32,601 nt of DNA from Pleurotus djamor (taxonomy: Eukaryota; Basidiomycota; Agaricomycetes; Agaricales; Pleurotaceae). Made by a program: the position numbers and the translations under genes. The notes below the pieces were generated by a model, which made no database searches, was not told where the DNA came from, and worked only from the letters and a program-made list of their open reading frames with translations. Shown in pieces: positions 22,488 through 32,005 of this stretch. Where the stretch lies: NCBI GenBank assembly GCA_029747585.1, contig JAPEVF010000513.1, forward strand, positions 1 to 32,601, written 5' to 3'. Numbering within the stretch: the stretch's first letter is position 1; each line of letters opens with the position of its first letter.

Positions 22488-22621
22488 CTGTTGAGAGANA
22501 NATCNAAGTCAGTAAGCGATCTCGTAGCACATCCATGTCATCGAAGATAGATCCAACGAAAGCGATGGAGGCGGGGCGACGATATGGGGAGGTGGACGAG
22601 GNGAACGGCGAGGAGACTCAC
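22488..22621 (-). other. Likely 5'UTR intron of EF-1alpha
   Basis: On the minus strand the text reads AACAAA|GTGAGTC, then about 134 nt with a GCTTACTGACTT branch-site-like sequence, then TCTCAACAG|ACAACATTC 12 nt before the ATG. Donor, branch and acceptor are all near consensus. 5'UTR introns are common in highly expressed fungal TEF genes and often enhance expression; that role is inferred here. Confidence 0.75.
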
Positions 22622-23275
22622 TTTGTTTGGTTAAAAAATACAGTGANGGGGGAAAGAGGTGATGGGGGGAGAGAAGAAAGTAGGGAGGGGGATGGCTTCA
22701 CGATGTTTGGCCTAATTATACGCTGAAAAAGCACCCAAAATTTTTTATCGATTGAGATCTGATCGATGATAAAGCGCACAGGTGACTCCTAACCCCGCAC
22801 GGTCCAGCAACCTCCAAGCCACTCTGACTCTCGATTGACAACTTGCATGGCCCGATAAAATATTATCCTCTCCCTCGACGGGTCGTTTCCTCGAATGCTC
22901 CATGTCAGACTCGTCGTGCACTCTGACATACATCCTATCCAGCCGTTGTACATCGTTCAAGCCAACTTTCGCGCCAGCAGATCAACGATCACATGCTACT
23001 AGTATGGTACATATATCATGGGCAAAGGGCTGAGATGTTGGCAAGATGCTGAGATGATAATAAATTACAATGAAACCTTTGGTGTACAACGATTCGACGA
23101 TAAATCACCACTCCCCAACCGGCTCTTCGGTACTCTGGTCTCCATCGATAAAACGTAGTAGATCGATCCTGCCAAACCTTCCGAGTCGTGCTTCAACCTC
23201 GTTCCACCACGCGCGTTCAGAATATATTGACAGGCCTTCGACAAGTCTACACTTGACATGGTCTGACACTCGTCC
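22622..23275 (-). promoter_or_regulatory. EF-1alpha promoter and upstream region
   Basis: About 650 bp between the TEF1 leader and the 3' end of the kinase gene. Read on the minus strand it holds a pyrimidine-rich leader near 22630-22690 (CTTTCTTCTCTCC-like), a TATA-like GCGTATAATTAGG at about 22711-22723, and GGGGTTAGGAGT at 22785-22796, the word also seen in the AspRS/AAT promoter. No gene recognised inside. The part near 23275 should be the kinase 3'UTR. Confidence 0.6.
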
Positions 23276-25386
23276 TTAAGGCTCCATTCCCCAACCACCG
23301 TGTCCGTTCAGGAATCGAGACTGCATAACCTTCTCAAACGAAGGTCTTGCAGCGACTTCGACCCGTAAACATGCCCTGACCAACGCAGCAGCGTCTCCGA
23401 GAGCGCCACCTCCATCAGGCTCGACACCATCATTCTCCTTGCCCTCGGCACATCTCTCATCGAGAGAAATGGAAGCATTCGCGAAAGGCGATTCCAAGCC
23501 CTCCTGCGCTTCCTCCGCTGTCATGAAGGGGCACTCTCCGACCAGCAAAACATATGCTACGACACCGAAGGCCCAAACATCTTGTTCTTTGCCTTGGTAG
23601 CGTTCGCCCCTCAGGATCTCCGGGCCAGCGTAGTCAAGACTAGGGAATCAACGTGAGTATAAACTCGCGCATTTGAATGGAGAAGAACTCACGTGCCGCT
23701 GAAAGTATCCCAGCCACTCTTTTTTACTATCCCAGAACTACCGAAGTCGATCAAAATGCACTTCCCGTTCGGACCGAGGACCACATTCTCATCTTTGATA
23801 TCACGATGCACTAAAGTTCGGTTGTAATTACAAGCTTCCTTGCGTGGACGTTTGTTCAGACTTACCGATTCCCTGCTTGTGCAGGAAGAAGAGAGCATCC
23901 GCCATTTGCCCTAGATAACTTCTGATAAGATCCGGGGGTAGGCCATTTGGGTAAGTCTCGACAAGGTCGAAAAGATCCGACGGGGGTGGAGGTTGATCTG
24001 GCTGCCGTTCAGGCGTCGTCGAGGGGAGAACGCAGTAATAGTAGTGGCTATCTTCGAAGAAGTCGAGAAGCGGACAGATGTTAGGATGGCCCTTGACGAC
24101 TTTTCCCTCTATCCAGTCGTCATCAGTGGTACCTGGATCCCGAACAGATGACGCAGGTCGGGATGGATTCCAAGGACGACGGGACGGAAGGACGTATGAG
24201 GTGTTGGATATAGCAGACATGACGTATATCTCTATTGGGATAGTCCCGTATTTGGGGTGTCTCTTCCAGCAATCTGCAAGGATGCGAGACTTTATGATCT
24301 GCTTGATTACAAGCGGGGGCTGGAGGGATCACATCAGCAATTGAAAGGGATTGGGTATGAGAGGCTTACACCCAAAGAGCCGTCTGGTCCGATCTCCCGG
24401 GCGCGTTTGACCAGGCCATAGGCGCCCTTGCCAATCTCTCCCTCAATGAAGAATTCCGAAATAGTTCGGCCACCCAGAAAGCTCGGCTTCTCTTCTGAGG
24501 GTGATGGTGCTCGAGTGCTGTTTGCTTGTAAGCTGTGAAGGCTACTGGACGAACTGCCCGTGCGGTGTAAGCTCGGAGGTAAAAGTGGGGGCGGTGACGG
24601 AGGTTGTATAGGTGCGATGGAGACACGTCCAGCGATCAGTGATACACGGTGTTGAGATGACCGTCGACGCGGCCGTGGAGAGGATGGTGTACGAGGAGCA
24701 GAGGGGGTGGTGGAAAGCGGCGATTTGAACGATGAGAGTTGCGGAGATGATGAACGGGACTGAATAGGTGATGAAGTAAAATATGCATCGGAATTGATCG
24801 CAGAGGCTGGTGGAGTCATTCTAGGCTGTATTGAGCTGGTATGAGTGGATATTTTTCTAATCGCCCTGGAGGTGATGATGGTCGGAGCAGTGGGCTTTGA
24901 GGGCTTGAGATTATCTGAGCTGAGCTTGAGCTCGAATTCGAGTGGCTGCCGAGTAGAATCCTGGGAGAAGTCCTTGCTGTCTGCGCTGTCATCCCAGTCG
25001 AATCCACGGCCTATCGAAGTTACTTTCCAGCTATTGCCGACCGAGGCCGCACGGTATAGTTTGGCTGGCATCGGAGGAGTCTTCCAATCGTCGTCATCGT
25101 AAGTGAGATCCACGGTGGGGCTCGAGATCATATAAAGCGAGGGAGGGAGTCCGAGGGAGTCTTTCTTCGAGAAATGGAGGTGAAAGCCCAGCTTCTTAAA
25201 TAACTGTGCTTTGCGTAGGATGTGTGGAAACGGAGGAGGACAAGACAGCAACCGCCGCACTTGGGGACCACTCCTCAAGAAGCGTGGGAAGTCAAGACCG
25301 TTTGGGGTAGCCGATCCAAGAGGGTGCTTTTGTCTTGACCGGCCACGGTTGACGGGCTTGTCTTCACCACCCTCCTCGAAAACCAT
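23276..25386 (-). CDS. Serine/threonine protein kinase, PAS-kinase (Psk1/2) type catalytic domain
   Basis: Four exons: 25386-24370, 24319-23866, 23810-23693, 23639-23276, giving 650 aa. The kinase domain starts at about residue 312: glycine loop GEIGKGAYGLV, catalytic VIKQ with Lys345, catalytic loop VHRDIKDEN (Asp494), DFG Asp512 (LIDFGSSG), activation segment FSGTLDYAGPEILRGERYQG, then DVWAFGVVAYVLLVGECPF. Phrases such as IIKSRILADCW, KYGTIPIEI and LDYAGPE resemble fungal PAS kinases, which in yeast tune translation and sugar storage. The first 310 residues are Ser/Pro/Arg-rich and disordered; I do not recognise a PAS domain there. GPE replaces the usual APE. The kinase ends with RFLNGHGGWGMEP. 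Divergent from eL32 and tandem with TEF1. Family certainty is good for a kinase and moderate for the PASK branch. Confidence 0.85.
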
Positions 25387-26020
25387 GTCTAAGAATCCTT
25401 GAGGGCCTCGTGTGGCTGTCGACGCTCGACCGTGNAAAAAAAAGAATCCCCCGCATCCTTATCTCCAATCTGGGGCCCCCTGTCGTCGCCTATATCGGGA
25501 TCCCACGCCCAAACTTTGACACCCTTGTTCGTATCAAGTCTAGGGAAGTACTTATACGGATTGCGTCGTATACAAACTTGAGCTGCACACAGCGGGGAAC
25601 GAGCCCAGCTCAGAATGTGTACTAGAAGCAGAGGAATCAGTTACATACCAGTAGCAAAGCTAATTTTGAGCCCAAGCCAATGGAGGGCTTGGAATTTCTC
25701 GGCAGACTAGGCACTCCTATCTTCACCCAAATCAGTAGTATGTTCCCACGGCACCTGATTCCGCCCACTCCAAAGTATCACCAAAGGCCCAGCAAGACGC
25801 CGACCTCAACGACAAGAAGCCTCCAGGTATGCCTCTTCCCCGTTCATCGCCACTATGCCTCGCCACGATGCTCCCACAAACCATATGTGTCGTTTCGTAC
25901 CGCTGGGACTACTCCCAATGATGGATTCATGTTTCGACGACTGGATGCACCCGCTGGCTCAAATTTCGACGCTTGGCCGTATCTGACGACTTCTCCCTTC
26001 TTCTCTAGTAATCCTCCCCA
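25387..26020. promoter_or_regulatory. Divergent promoter, kinase / ribosomal protein eL32
   Basis: 634 bp between divergent starts without a recognisable gene. The eL32 side may contain a 5'UTR intron of 182 nt from a good donor CCAG|GTATGC at 25827 to a TTCTCTAG acceptor at 26008, 12 nt before the ATG; the pyrimidine tract CTTCTCCCTTCTTCTCTAG favours this. One poly-A run contains an N at 25435. Promoter role is inferred from position. Confidence 0.5.
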
Positions 26021-26626
26021 ATGGCCGTCAAGATCATCAAGAAACGAACAAAGCCCTTCAAGTATGCGTGCTTGGGACACATCCAGTTGGACTTGGAAAC
26101 TAATCTCTCCTCCCCAGGCGCCACCAGTCCGATCGTTATGTTAGTGTGAAGGAGGCATGGAGAAAACCCAAGGGTATCGACAATCGTGTCAGGCGTCGCT
26201 TCAAGGGCCAAACGCCGATGCCCAAGGTGTGTTATTCGAGCTAATCTTCCACCAAGTCCCAGTTGACATTTCTGAAATTTGTCCTTCAGATTGGTTACGG
26301 CAGCAACAAAAAGGTGCCTTGAACTGCTTCAAGCCATTCCAATCTCTTTTCTGACTCTGGCTATGCAGACTCGTCACCTCCTACCCAACGGCTTGAAGAA
26401 GTTTGTCGTCAACAACGTGAAGGAACTTGACCTTCTCCTTATGCACAACAAAAGCTACGCTGCCGAGATCGCCCACAACGTCAGCAGCCGCAACCGAATT
26501 GTCATCCTTGAGCGGTATGTCGCCTCACAATGCTGCGCTATCTTTTTTCTTATGAAGTTTGGCAGTGCCAAAGTATTGGGCGTCAAGGTCACAAATTCCG
26601 CCGCTCGTCTACGGTCGGAGGAGTGA
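26021..26626 (+). CDS. RPL32: 60S ribosomal protein eL32
   Basis: Structural protein of the large ribosomal subunit. Five exons: 26021-26061, 26118-26226, 26290-26313, 26369-26514, 26566-26626, giving 126 aa (yeast L32 has 130). Joined sequence motifs: [91 protein letters not shown], and the end [14 protein letters not shown]. Exon 3 is only 24 nt (IGYGSNKK) but is required. High intron density in a very short gene is usual for basidiomycete ribosomal protein genes. The start ATG follows a CCCCA context. It shares an upstream region with the divergent kinase and is tandem with the Memo gene. Confidence 0.96.
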
Positions 26627-26823
26627 TTTTCTCTTTCTCCTCTACGCTTCTCGTCGCATTTTCATACCAACATGTAAACCTTCACTATGCCATATTGCAC
26701 ATGCTTCGTATGATAAGATTGTGATGATCGGATAATCAGTTTGTTTTGCCGCCCAAACTACTTCTGGTACGTCCAGGCTCTTCGACTGGGACCACTGTCT
26801 ACGTACACGAGCTGTCATGTCGT

Positions 26824-28171
26824 ATGGAACGAAGCAAGATGTCTTGTTTTCATCGTCTTGCATCGTTTCTTAATGGTTCACCCAACAGGAAGGATGTTCG
26901 AGCTGCTACTCATGCAGGCTCTTGGTATACAGATGACAGTGAGTCCGCGTTCAGTCTATACTTGGGATCGCGCCATGACCTCCGTCTAGGAGAGCAATTG
27001 GACGCAGAATTAACCGGCTGGCTATCGTCTGTAAACGCTGAGGAATCCATGCCGATTCAAGGATGCAAGGCAATCATTGCACCGTTGGTCTCCTTCCTGA
27101 GGATCCACCGTATCCTATTCACCAATCTCTTACCAGTCACGCAGGGTACTCGTACTCAGGACCTGCCGCCGCATGGGCTTACAAGAGCATTGACACCTCT
27201 GGAATGTAAGAAAAGCTCAATGTGACCTCAATGAAACCATTGTTCACGACGTCACGAAGTAAGCGTGTCTTCATCCTTGGCCCATCTCACCATTTCTATC
27301 TGAATGGTTGTGCCCTATCGCTCTGCAAAGAGTACGAAACGCCTATAGGCAATCTCCCATTGGACCTGGAAAGTACGGAGGCTCGCAGTCATGAAAAGGG
27401 TGCATTGTTTGCTGATTTACTCTATTGTCAGCGATCGCGCAGCTTCGCGAAACGAAGCAGTTTGAAGATATGTCGTGGAAGTCTGATGAAGACGAACACA
27501 GCTTGGAAATGCACCTTCCTTATGTTCGTAAGGTCTTCGAAGGGTGAGTCTCCTTGGGTTCAGTCTTCTTGGTCTTTCACCAACAAGCTAAACTTCCTAG
27601 ATGTGACATCAAGATAGTCCCTATTGTTGTCGGAGCTATCTCAAAGAACCTCGAAGCAACCTACGGTAAACTACTTGCGCCGCACTTGGAGAGAGAGGAT
27701 ACATTCTGTGTCGTCTCGAGCGATTTTTGCCATTGGTATATTTCCCAGTCTTGGTATCCTCGAATGCGGCTGAAAACAGACTCTAGGGGAACCAGATTCT
27801 CATATACGCGATACTATCCTGAGCCCTCTCCAAGCACCAAACCTGCCTACGACCTGTCGCGATCTGTTCACCCATCGTCGTCACATGGCATCCACGAATC
27901 CATCCAACGGCTCGATCGCGAGGCCATGGATATCCTGACTATGCCTCCGTCTTCGGCAGATCAGGCGCACCGTCAGTTCGCGAAGTACCTCTCCGAAACA
28001 CATAACACCATTTGCGGACGCCATCCCATCGGAGTTCTGCTCGGTGCATTGACAGCCCTCGAGGAGAAACGGAAACCAACGTTGAAATGGGTGAGGTACG
28101 AGCAGAGCAGCGCGTGTATGAATATCAGAGATTCGAGTGTTAGTTATGCGAGTGCTTGGGTGCGGTTCTAG
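26824..28171 (+). CDS. MHO1: Memo-family protein (MEMO1/Mho1 homologue)
   Basis: Member of the Memo family, which adopts a class III extradiol-dioxygenase-like fold; animal MEMO1 is linked to ErbB signalling and iron binding, and fungal function is unclear. Seven exons: 26824-26938, 26990-27083, 27137-27205, 27260-27372, 27432-27543, 27601-27735, 27787-28171, giving 340 aa. Conserved blocks: ATHAGSWYTDD, CKAIIAPHAGYSYSGPAAAW (His71), RVFILGPSHHFYLNG (His103/104), DEDEHSLEMHLPYVRK, VPIVVGAISK, SSDFCHWGTRFSYTRYY (Cys211), and HNTICGRHPIGVLLGAL. The His, His and Cys that form the metal-like site in the human protein are all present. The N-terminus is uncertain: the first ATG gives an unusual 30-residue leader, and an intron of 49 nt ending CCCAACAG could remove most of it. 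Confidence 0.9.
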
Positions 28172-28363
28172 CGGAACGATGTATTCAGATTAGGGTTTAC
28201 ATCAATGTACGATACATCTAGGAATGAGATTTGAACAATATGACATTGTATTCATAGATTGCTATGTTGTTGTGGGATCGAAGCTTGCTGGAATCCCACT
28301 GGACCTTCAGCGTCGTGCTCCGTGCCTGTCACGCCATGATCTTCGACGACCTATTTATCTCAT
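28172..28363. other. Convergent 3' region, Memo / histidine phosphatase
   Basis: 192 bp between two stop codons. Contains TTAGGGTTTACATC at 28190-28203, again telomere-like, but in a terminator rather than promoter position. No gene seen. Confidence 0.4.
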
Positions 28364-29476
28364 TCAGTACGCGACCACGATTCTGTACAGTATGGGAAGA
28401 CGAACCTTTCCATAAGCAATCTCAATATCCTCAAACCCCCACTCCCTATCCGAGCCTTTCGCCAAATGACTCCCATCCGCCAAAAGCTTCGGTTCCCATC
28501 CCCCCAACACCGGCAACCCATCCTTCCTCTCCATAACCGTCAACGAACAACACCCAACCCTCAACGGCAAATCCCTATCCGCCAACAGACCCCTGGCAAG
28601 TGTAATCACCGTCGCGGCGTGGCTAACCAACAACACCCTTCTATCCCTCTCGGCCTTACCAAAGCGGCTTTCGACTTCAGGTGCGAATGCCTCGAGGAAG
28701 CCGCGTGTGCGGAGGTGGACTTCCTCGACGTCTTCGCCTTTGCGGGAGGGGTACCATAGAGAGGACCAGGATGGATCGATCTCGGGGAAGTATTGTTGGA
28801 GGTCTGTGGCGGAGGAGGGGCGGGGGTGGAGGCCGGTTCCGCTGGCGACGGGGGAGTACCATTCCGATATACCTGGATGCGTGTACATAAATGAATGAAT
28901 GAATGAGTGTAAGAAAATGAAGATTGGAAGCTTACCGTGTTCTACATGGATGGGGATTCCGAGGGCGTTAGCGACTGGTTTGGATGTTTGGAGACATCGG
29001 TCTAGATGATGGCGAGCTTGCTGTCAGTGGTGGGGAGAAAGTGGAAATGTGGAAGACAATACAGTACGGTGAAGAGAATATCACGGTAGGCCGTTCTTCG
29101 ACAGGAAGAGACAAGAAGTAATCGGCCAGTTCTTTGGCTTGTGTCTGATCGGGGTTGGGTCACCTTGCATGAGGTGAGCTAGTACGATATGGAGACGCAC
29201 CTCTCCATAAGCTGCAAGCGGAGGATCTCTAGGCAAGCCTGTTGGGCTCTTCCTACACGAAACAAGAACCCAGAGATGCCATTGGGAGTTAGGTCGCGAA
29301 CTTCACAGGATTATTGCGTGATTCGTTCTCTCACCAATTCGTGTTCACCCAGTTTAACCTGAATCCTACCAGTGGTAGTGATTAAATATAGCAATTAGCA
29401 TTGAGCATAATGGTTACATCGATCGTTGATGGGAAGAGGGCTTACCATGTCTAGCGATGTAGATCTTCTCAATCAT
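28364..29476 (-). CDS. Histidine phosphatase superfamily protein (Tfc7/tau55-like)
   Basis: Six exons: 29476-29446, 29365-29335, 29252-29201, 29144-29063, 29001-28936, 28872-28364, giving 256 aa. The first exon gives MIEKIYIARHG with the phospho-acceptor His10 of the RHG motif. Then come FRLNW, SPTGLPRDPPLAAYGE, QAKELADYFLSLP, IFSSPYYRCLQTSKP, IHVEHGISEWYSP and, near the end, VLLVSHAATVITLARGLL with the second catalytic His. This order matches the phosphoglycerate-mutase-like proteins related to yeast Tfc7 (tau55), a subunit of RNA polymerase III factor TFIIIC, and to UBASH3-type phosphatases. It could be either a stand-alone phosphatase or the TFIIIC subunit. The last 15 residues (VRLPILYRIVVAY) are atypical and could reflect a missed terminal intron. 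Convergent with the Memo gene. Confidence 0.83.
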
Positions 29477-30038
29477 CGTATAAGAGATGTGGGGGTAAGT
29501 AAGAAGAAAGAGGGAGGAAAGTAATGGTCGGTGACTTCGAAAGCCGGCGTTAGACGTGGTGTTCAAATGTCATTGTTACGTTCGCTAACTCCCTCAGACC
29601 TCAGGGGACTCCCTCATCTCTTTATCTTACCGTTCCCTTCCATGATCAAACGTGCAAGATTCTACATGCATATTCGGATCGATGGTTGTATGACACTATC
29701 GTTACGCGAATCCGCGATCAGGCGATGACTCGAGAATTCTTTCTTTGATTTGTGACAAGAAAATAACACAGAGACAGACATCAGACTGAAATAGAGAGAG
29801 GGAAAGCAGCAATAATAATGAGCAAGGGAAGAAAAGGGCCAAGATGAGGGGAAATAATGGCAGCACGATTCAACACACGTAGATAGAACAGGTAAGCGTA
29901 AGCCCTACGGGGAGATGCAAGGACGGGAGAGAATATGACTATTTGGTTGTGTCATCTATCCTTCATCCAACATTCAATGTTGGGAATATGAACATTGAAC
30001 ATTGAACGTTGGATGTTAGAGTTTGGAGTTTGGGAGGT
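29477..30038. other. Intergenic region with 3' hairpin of the STM1-like gene
   Basis: 562 bp between the start of the histidine phosphatase gene and the stop of the STM1-like gene, both on the minus strand. It should carry the phosphatase promoter (left) and the STM1-like 3'UTR (right). Apart from the hairpin at 29964-30015 and AG-rich plus-strand text at 29740-29850 I see no structure. The 65-codon open frame at 29531-29728 resembles nothing. Confidence 0.45.
29964..30015 (-). repeat. 18-bp stem inverted repeat (hairpin) in STM1-like 3' region
   Basis: Left arm 29964-29981 (CATCCAACATTCAATGTT) pairs with right arm 29998-30015 (AACATTGAACGTTGGATG) over 18 positions. The only non-Watson-Crick pair becomes G.U in the minus-strand transcript. 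The loop is 16 nt and contains a second partial copy of AACATTGAAC. The left side is also a small palindrome on its own (CCAACATT C AATGTTGG, 29967-29983), so alternative foldings exist. It begins 24 nt after the stop codon of the STM1-like gene, inside its expected 3'UTR. Confidence 0.8.
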
Positions 30039-31345
30039 TTAAGCCAAGGAGGGGAAGGCAGCCTCGTCGTCGACGTTGACGGTTTGAGCGTTGTTGGTGT
30101 TACGTCCTCCCCTTGTGCCACCACGTCCTCCACCACGACCGCCACGACCACGGTCACCGCGTCCACGTCCGCGTCCACCACGGTCAGGACGATCAAAGTG
30201 GGCGTCGATCTCGAGGAAGACCTTTTCAGCCTTAGGTCCACGAGCCTTAGGAGCGGATTTCGTCTACGAATCACCCAAGTCAGCCTAAATCCACAGAAAA
30301 AAGATAGGAATGCGCGTGTATACCTTTCCGACGAAGTAAGCATCCTCAGATTCACCCTTCGTCAACGGAACGGCATCCTTCCAGATATCACCTTCAGCAC
30401 CATCGTTGGCCTTGCGAGTTTCGAGCTTGGGGACACCCGCGAAGTCNTTTTTGCTGAGCGCGGTACTGCTCGAGCGTAAGGGTGTTATCCTCCTCTTCCA
30501 CTTCACGTTCCTTGCGGGGACGGCCTTCCTTGTCACCAGCAGCGGCGCCTTTGTCGGCAGCATCACCCTCAGCAGCGGGAGCACCAGTGTCGGGGGTACC
30601 CCACTCCTGGGCGGCGTCACCGGACGGGGACACCCCAGTCGCCAGAAGCGACGTCTTGGGTGGCGGCTTCTTCGGCTTTGAGCTCGGTGTTGCCGTCGTC
30701 GCCTCCCCAGCCTTGGTGGACTTTCTTGTCGGAATCGCTGGGGTTTGAGGTATTAGAAGGGTGGAAGGTAGTAAGTGAGGTGATACTTACGTCTTGCCGG
30801 TCGCGCTATGTCTGTCATATTGACGACCACGTCCGCCACGGCCGCCACGACCGCGTCCTCGTCCACGACCACGGTTCTCCCCATCGGCTGTATCTCGGAG
30901 GGTTCATCAAGTTAATAAATTTGCAGAGACGGAAGTGGAGAAAGGATCAGGATTTAGGTGGGATGGGGAGGAACTGACCTCTCCTTTGGCCCTCGCCAGG
31001 AACTTCATCTACGCCGTTGGCGTCCTTGGGTGTAGCCCTTGCACCACCACGGTTGTAGTACTTGCCGCCTCGGGAAGCTGGACCCCCACGGGACTTTTGT
31101 TGACCACGGGTGGCAGGAGCAGGAGCAGCTGCTTCCTGTGCTTTTGGGGGAGGAGTTGAAGGGCGGGAGTTATCCGCATCTTTTCGAGTTTGAATACGAT
31201 CATGACGATTATTATATTATGAGGGAATGGATATAAAAATGACGGAATGATGGGAGGTCAGATCAAAAACGATCGCAGACGGTGAGTAAGAGGTGGGGTA
31301 CTGACCATCCAAAAGGGCGAAAGGGTTTTTGGTGGCCACCGACAT
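30039..31345 (-). CDS. STM1: Stm1/SERBP1-like RGG-box ribosome-binding protein
   Basis: Homologue of yeast Stm1 and animal SERBP1/HABP4, which bind idle or stressed ribosomes and clamp eEF2 and mRNA channels. Five exons: 31345-31306, 31179-30979, 30887-30791, 30737-30324, 30263-30039, about 324 aa after correction. Features: MSVATKNPFALLDG start typical of Stm1, SRPSTPPPKAQEA, RGG-rich stretches (GRGRGRGRGGRGGRGRQYDR), KKVHQGWGGDDGNTEL, the HABP4/PAI-RBP1 core LEQYRAQQKKDFAGVPK, and the end RGGTRGGRNTNNAQ.. EAAFPSLA. Exon 4 is out of frame twice: an extra base in the GGGG run at 30626-30629, and an N inserted next to a poly-T run at 30447 (poly-A on the coding strand). Removing both gives one continuous frame with correct splice phases. 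The first intron (126 nt) ends in an unusual AAAAG acceptor. Confidence 0.9.
30447..30629 (-). other. Two apparent single-base insertions in STM1-like exon 4
   Basis: The frame from the exon 4 acceptor reads GDWGVP and then hits a TGA. One base fewer in the CCCC run (coding strand, 30626-30629) gives SGDAAQEWG, which continues. The frame then breaks again at N30447 between QQK and DFAGVPK. Exon length 414 becomes 412 after removing both, matching the phase of the next exon. Both sites are at homopolymers, as expected for sequencing error. Confidence 0.8.
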
Positions 31346-32005
31346 CTTTGACGGGGCCTGGTTATGGGGCGATCAGTGTGTGGAGGTGAAGGATTTGGAA
31401 AAACGGGGTGAGGGGGTTAGCCTTGAAGGCAAAGGCACGTTGAGGCAACGGGATGGTGGCTTTGAGAGATGGATTTTTTGGTCGCGGGGATGAGGCCTTG
31501 AGGATGGAGAGGGTGTCCCTCCGTCGATTGGCGAATAGGCGCGTGGGAAAATCTACCCTTGCGAGGAATCATGTGAACGCTTGGGGGGCAAGCCACCCGG
31601 AAGGCAACTGTACAGTTTTCCACGGGTATAAGGAAGGCGACGCGTGGCTCCGTGCCGGGTTTCCTTAACGCAAAAACCCACAGGTGAGTAGACTCAGACT
31701 TGGCGTCGTTTTCGTTGGTGTGCTCGTTGCTGATAAGGCTGTTCTGTAGCCCTTCAAAAGCATCTCAATGATGATTCGCCCGCCTTTAACTGGGACTGGA
31801 GTGGATCGAGGATCTTGAGACCGTCATACTGGGCTGGAGAACGAGAAGGACTCATTCGTGAGTTGTGAACGCTGGGACTTGGGTGCGGTAGGTTCGTTGT
31901 ATATGCAGTCGGGCCTTCGTGCCCGCTGTGTGGACTGGTCGCAATGTTTCGGTGTACAAGCGTTATCGATATGACATATTGTATCAATGTATGTATGTAA
32001 AAAGT
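31346..32005 (-). promoter_or_regulatory. STM1-like promoter and F-box 3' region
   Basis: 660 bp between the STM1-like start and the stop of the F-box-like gene. On the minus strand, the 100 bp before the STM1-like ATG are pyrimidine-rich with CTAACCCCCTCACCCCG (31404-31420), which holds another GGGTTAG-type word in reverse complement. I find no gene; the short open frames here have no recognisable features. Confidence 0.5.

Noticed and set aside
22488..22621. C/D box snoRNA inside the EF-1alpha leader intron
   Set aside because: A CGATGAC word and a CTGA occur, but the CTGA is the branch-site region and no terminal stem or proper C/D spacing is visible.
29531..29728. 65-codon open frame in the intergenic region
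   Set aside because: Short, no motif, no splice continuation, no neighbour frame; random open frames of this size are expected.
30595..30640. A very short intron to explain the STM1-like frame break
   Set aside because: The only GT..AG pair there would give about 33 nt, below any intron length in this window, and would delete conserved-looking residues. A homopolymer error explains the data better.
31760..31860. C/D box snoRNA near ATGATGATTCG at about 31769
   Set aside because: A box-C-like word is present, but no CTGA box D follows at suitable distance and no terminal stem is seen.
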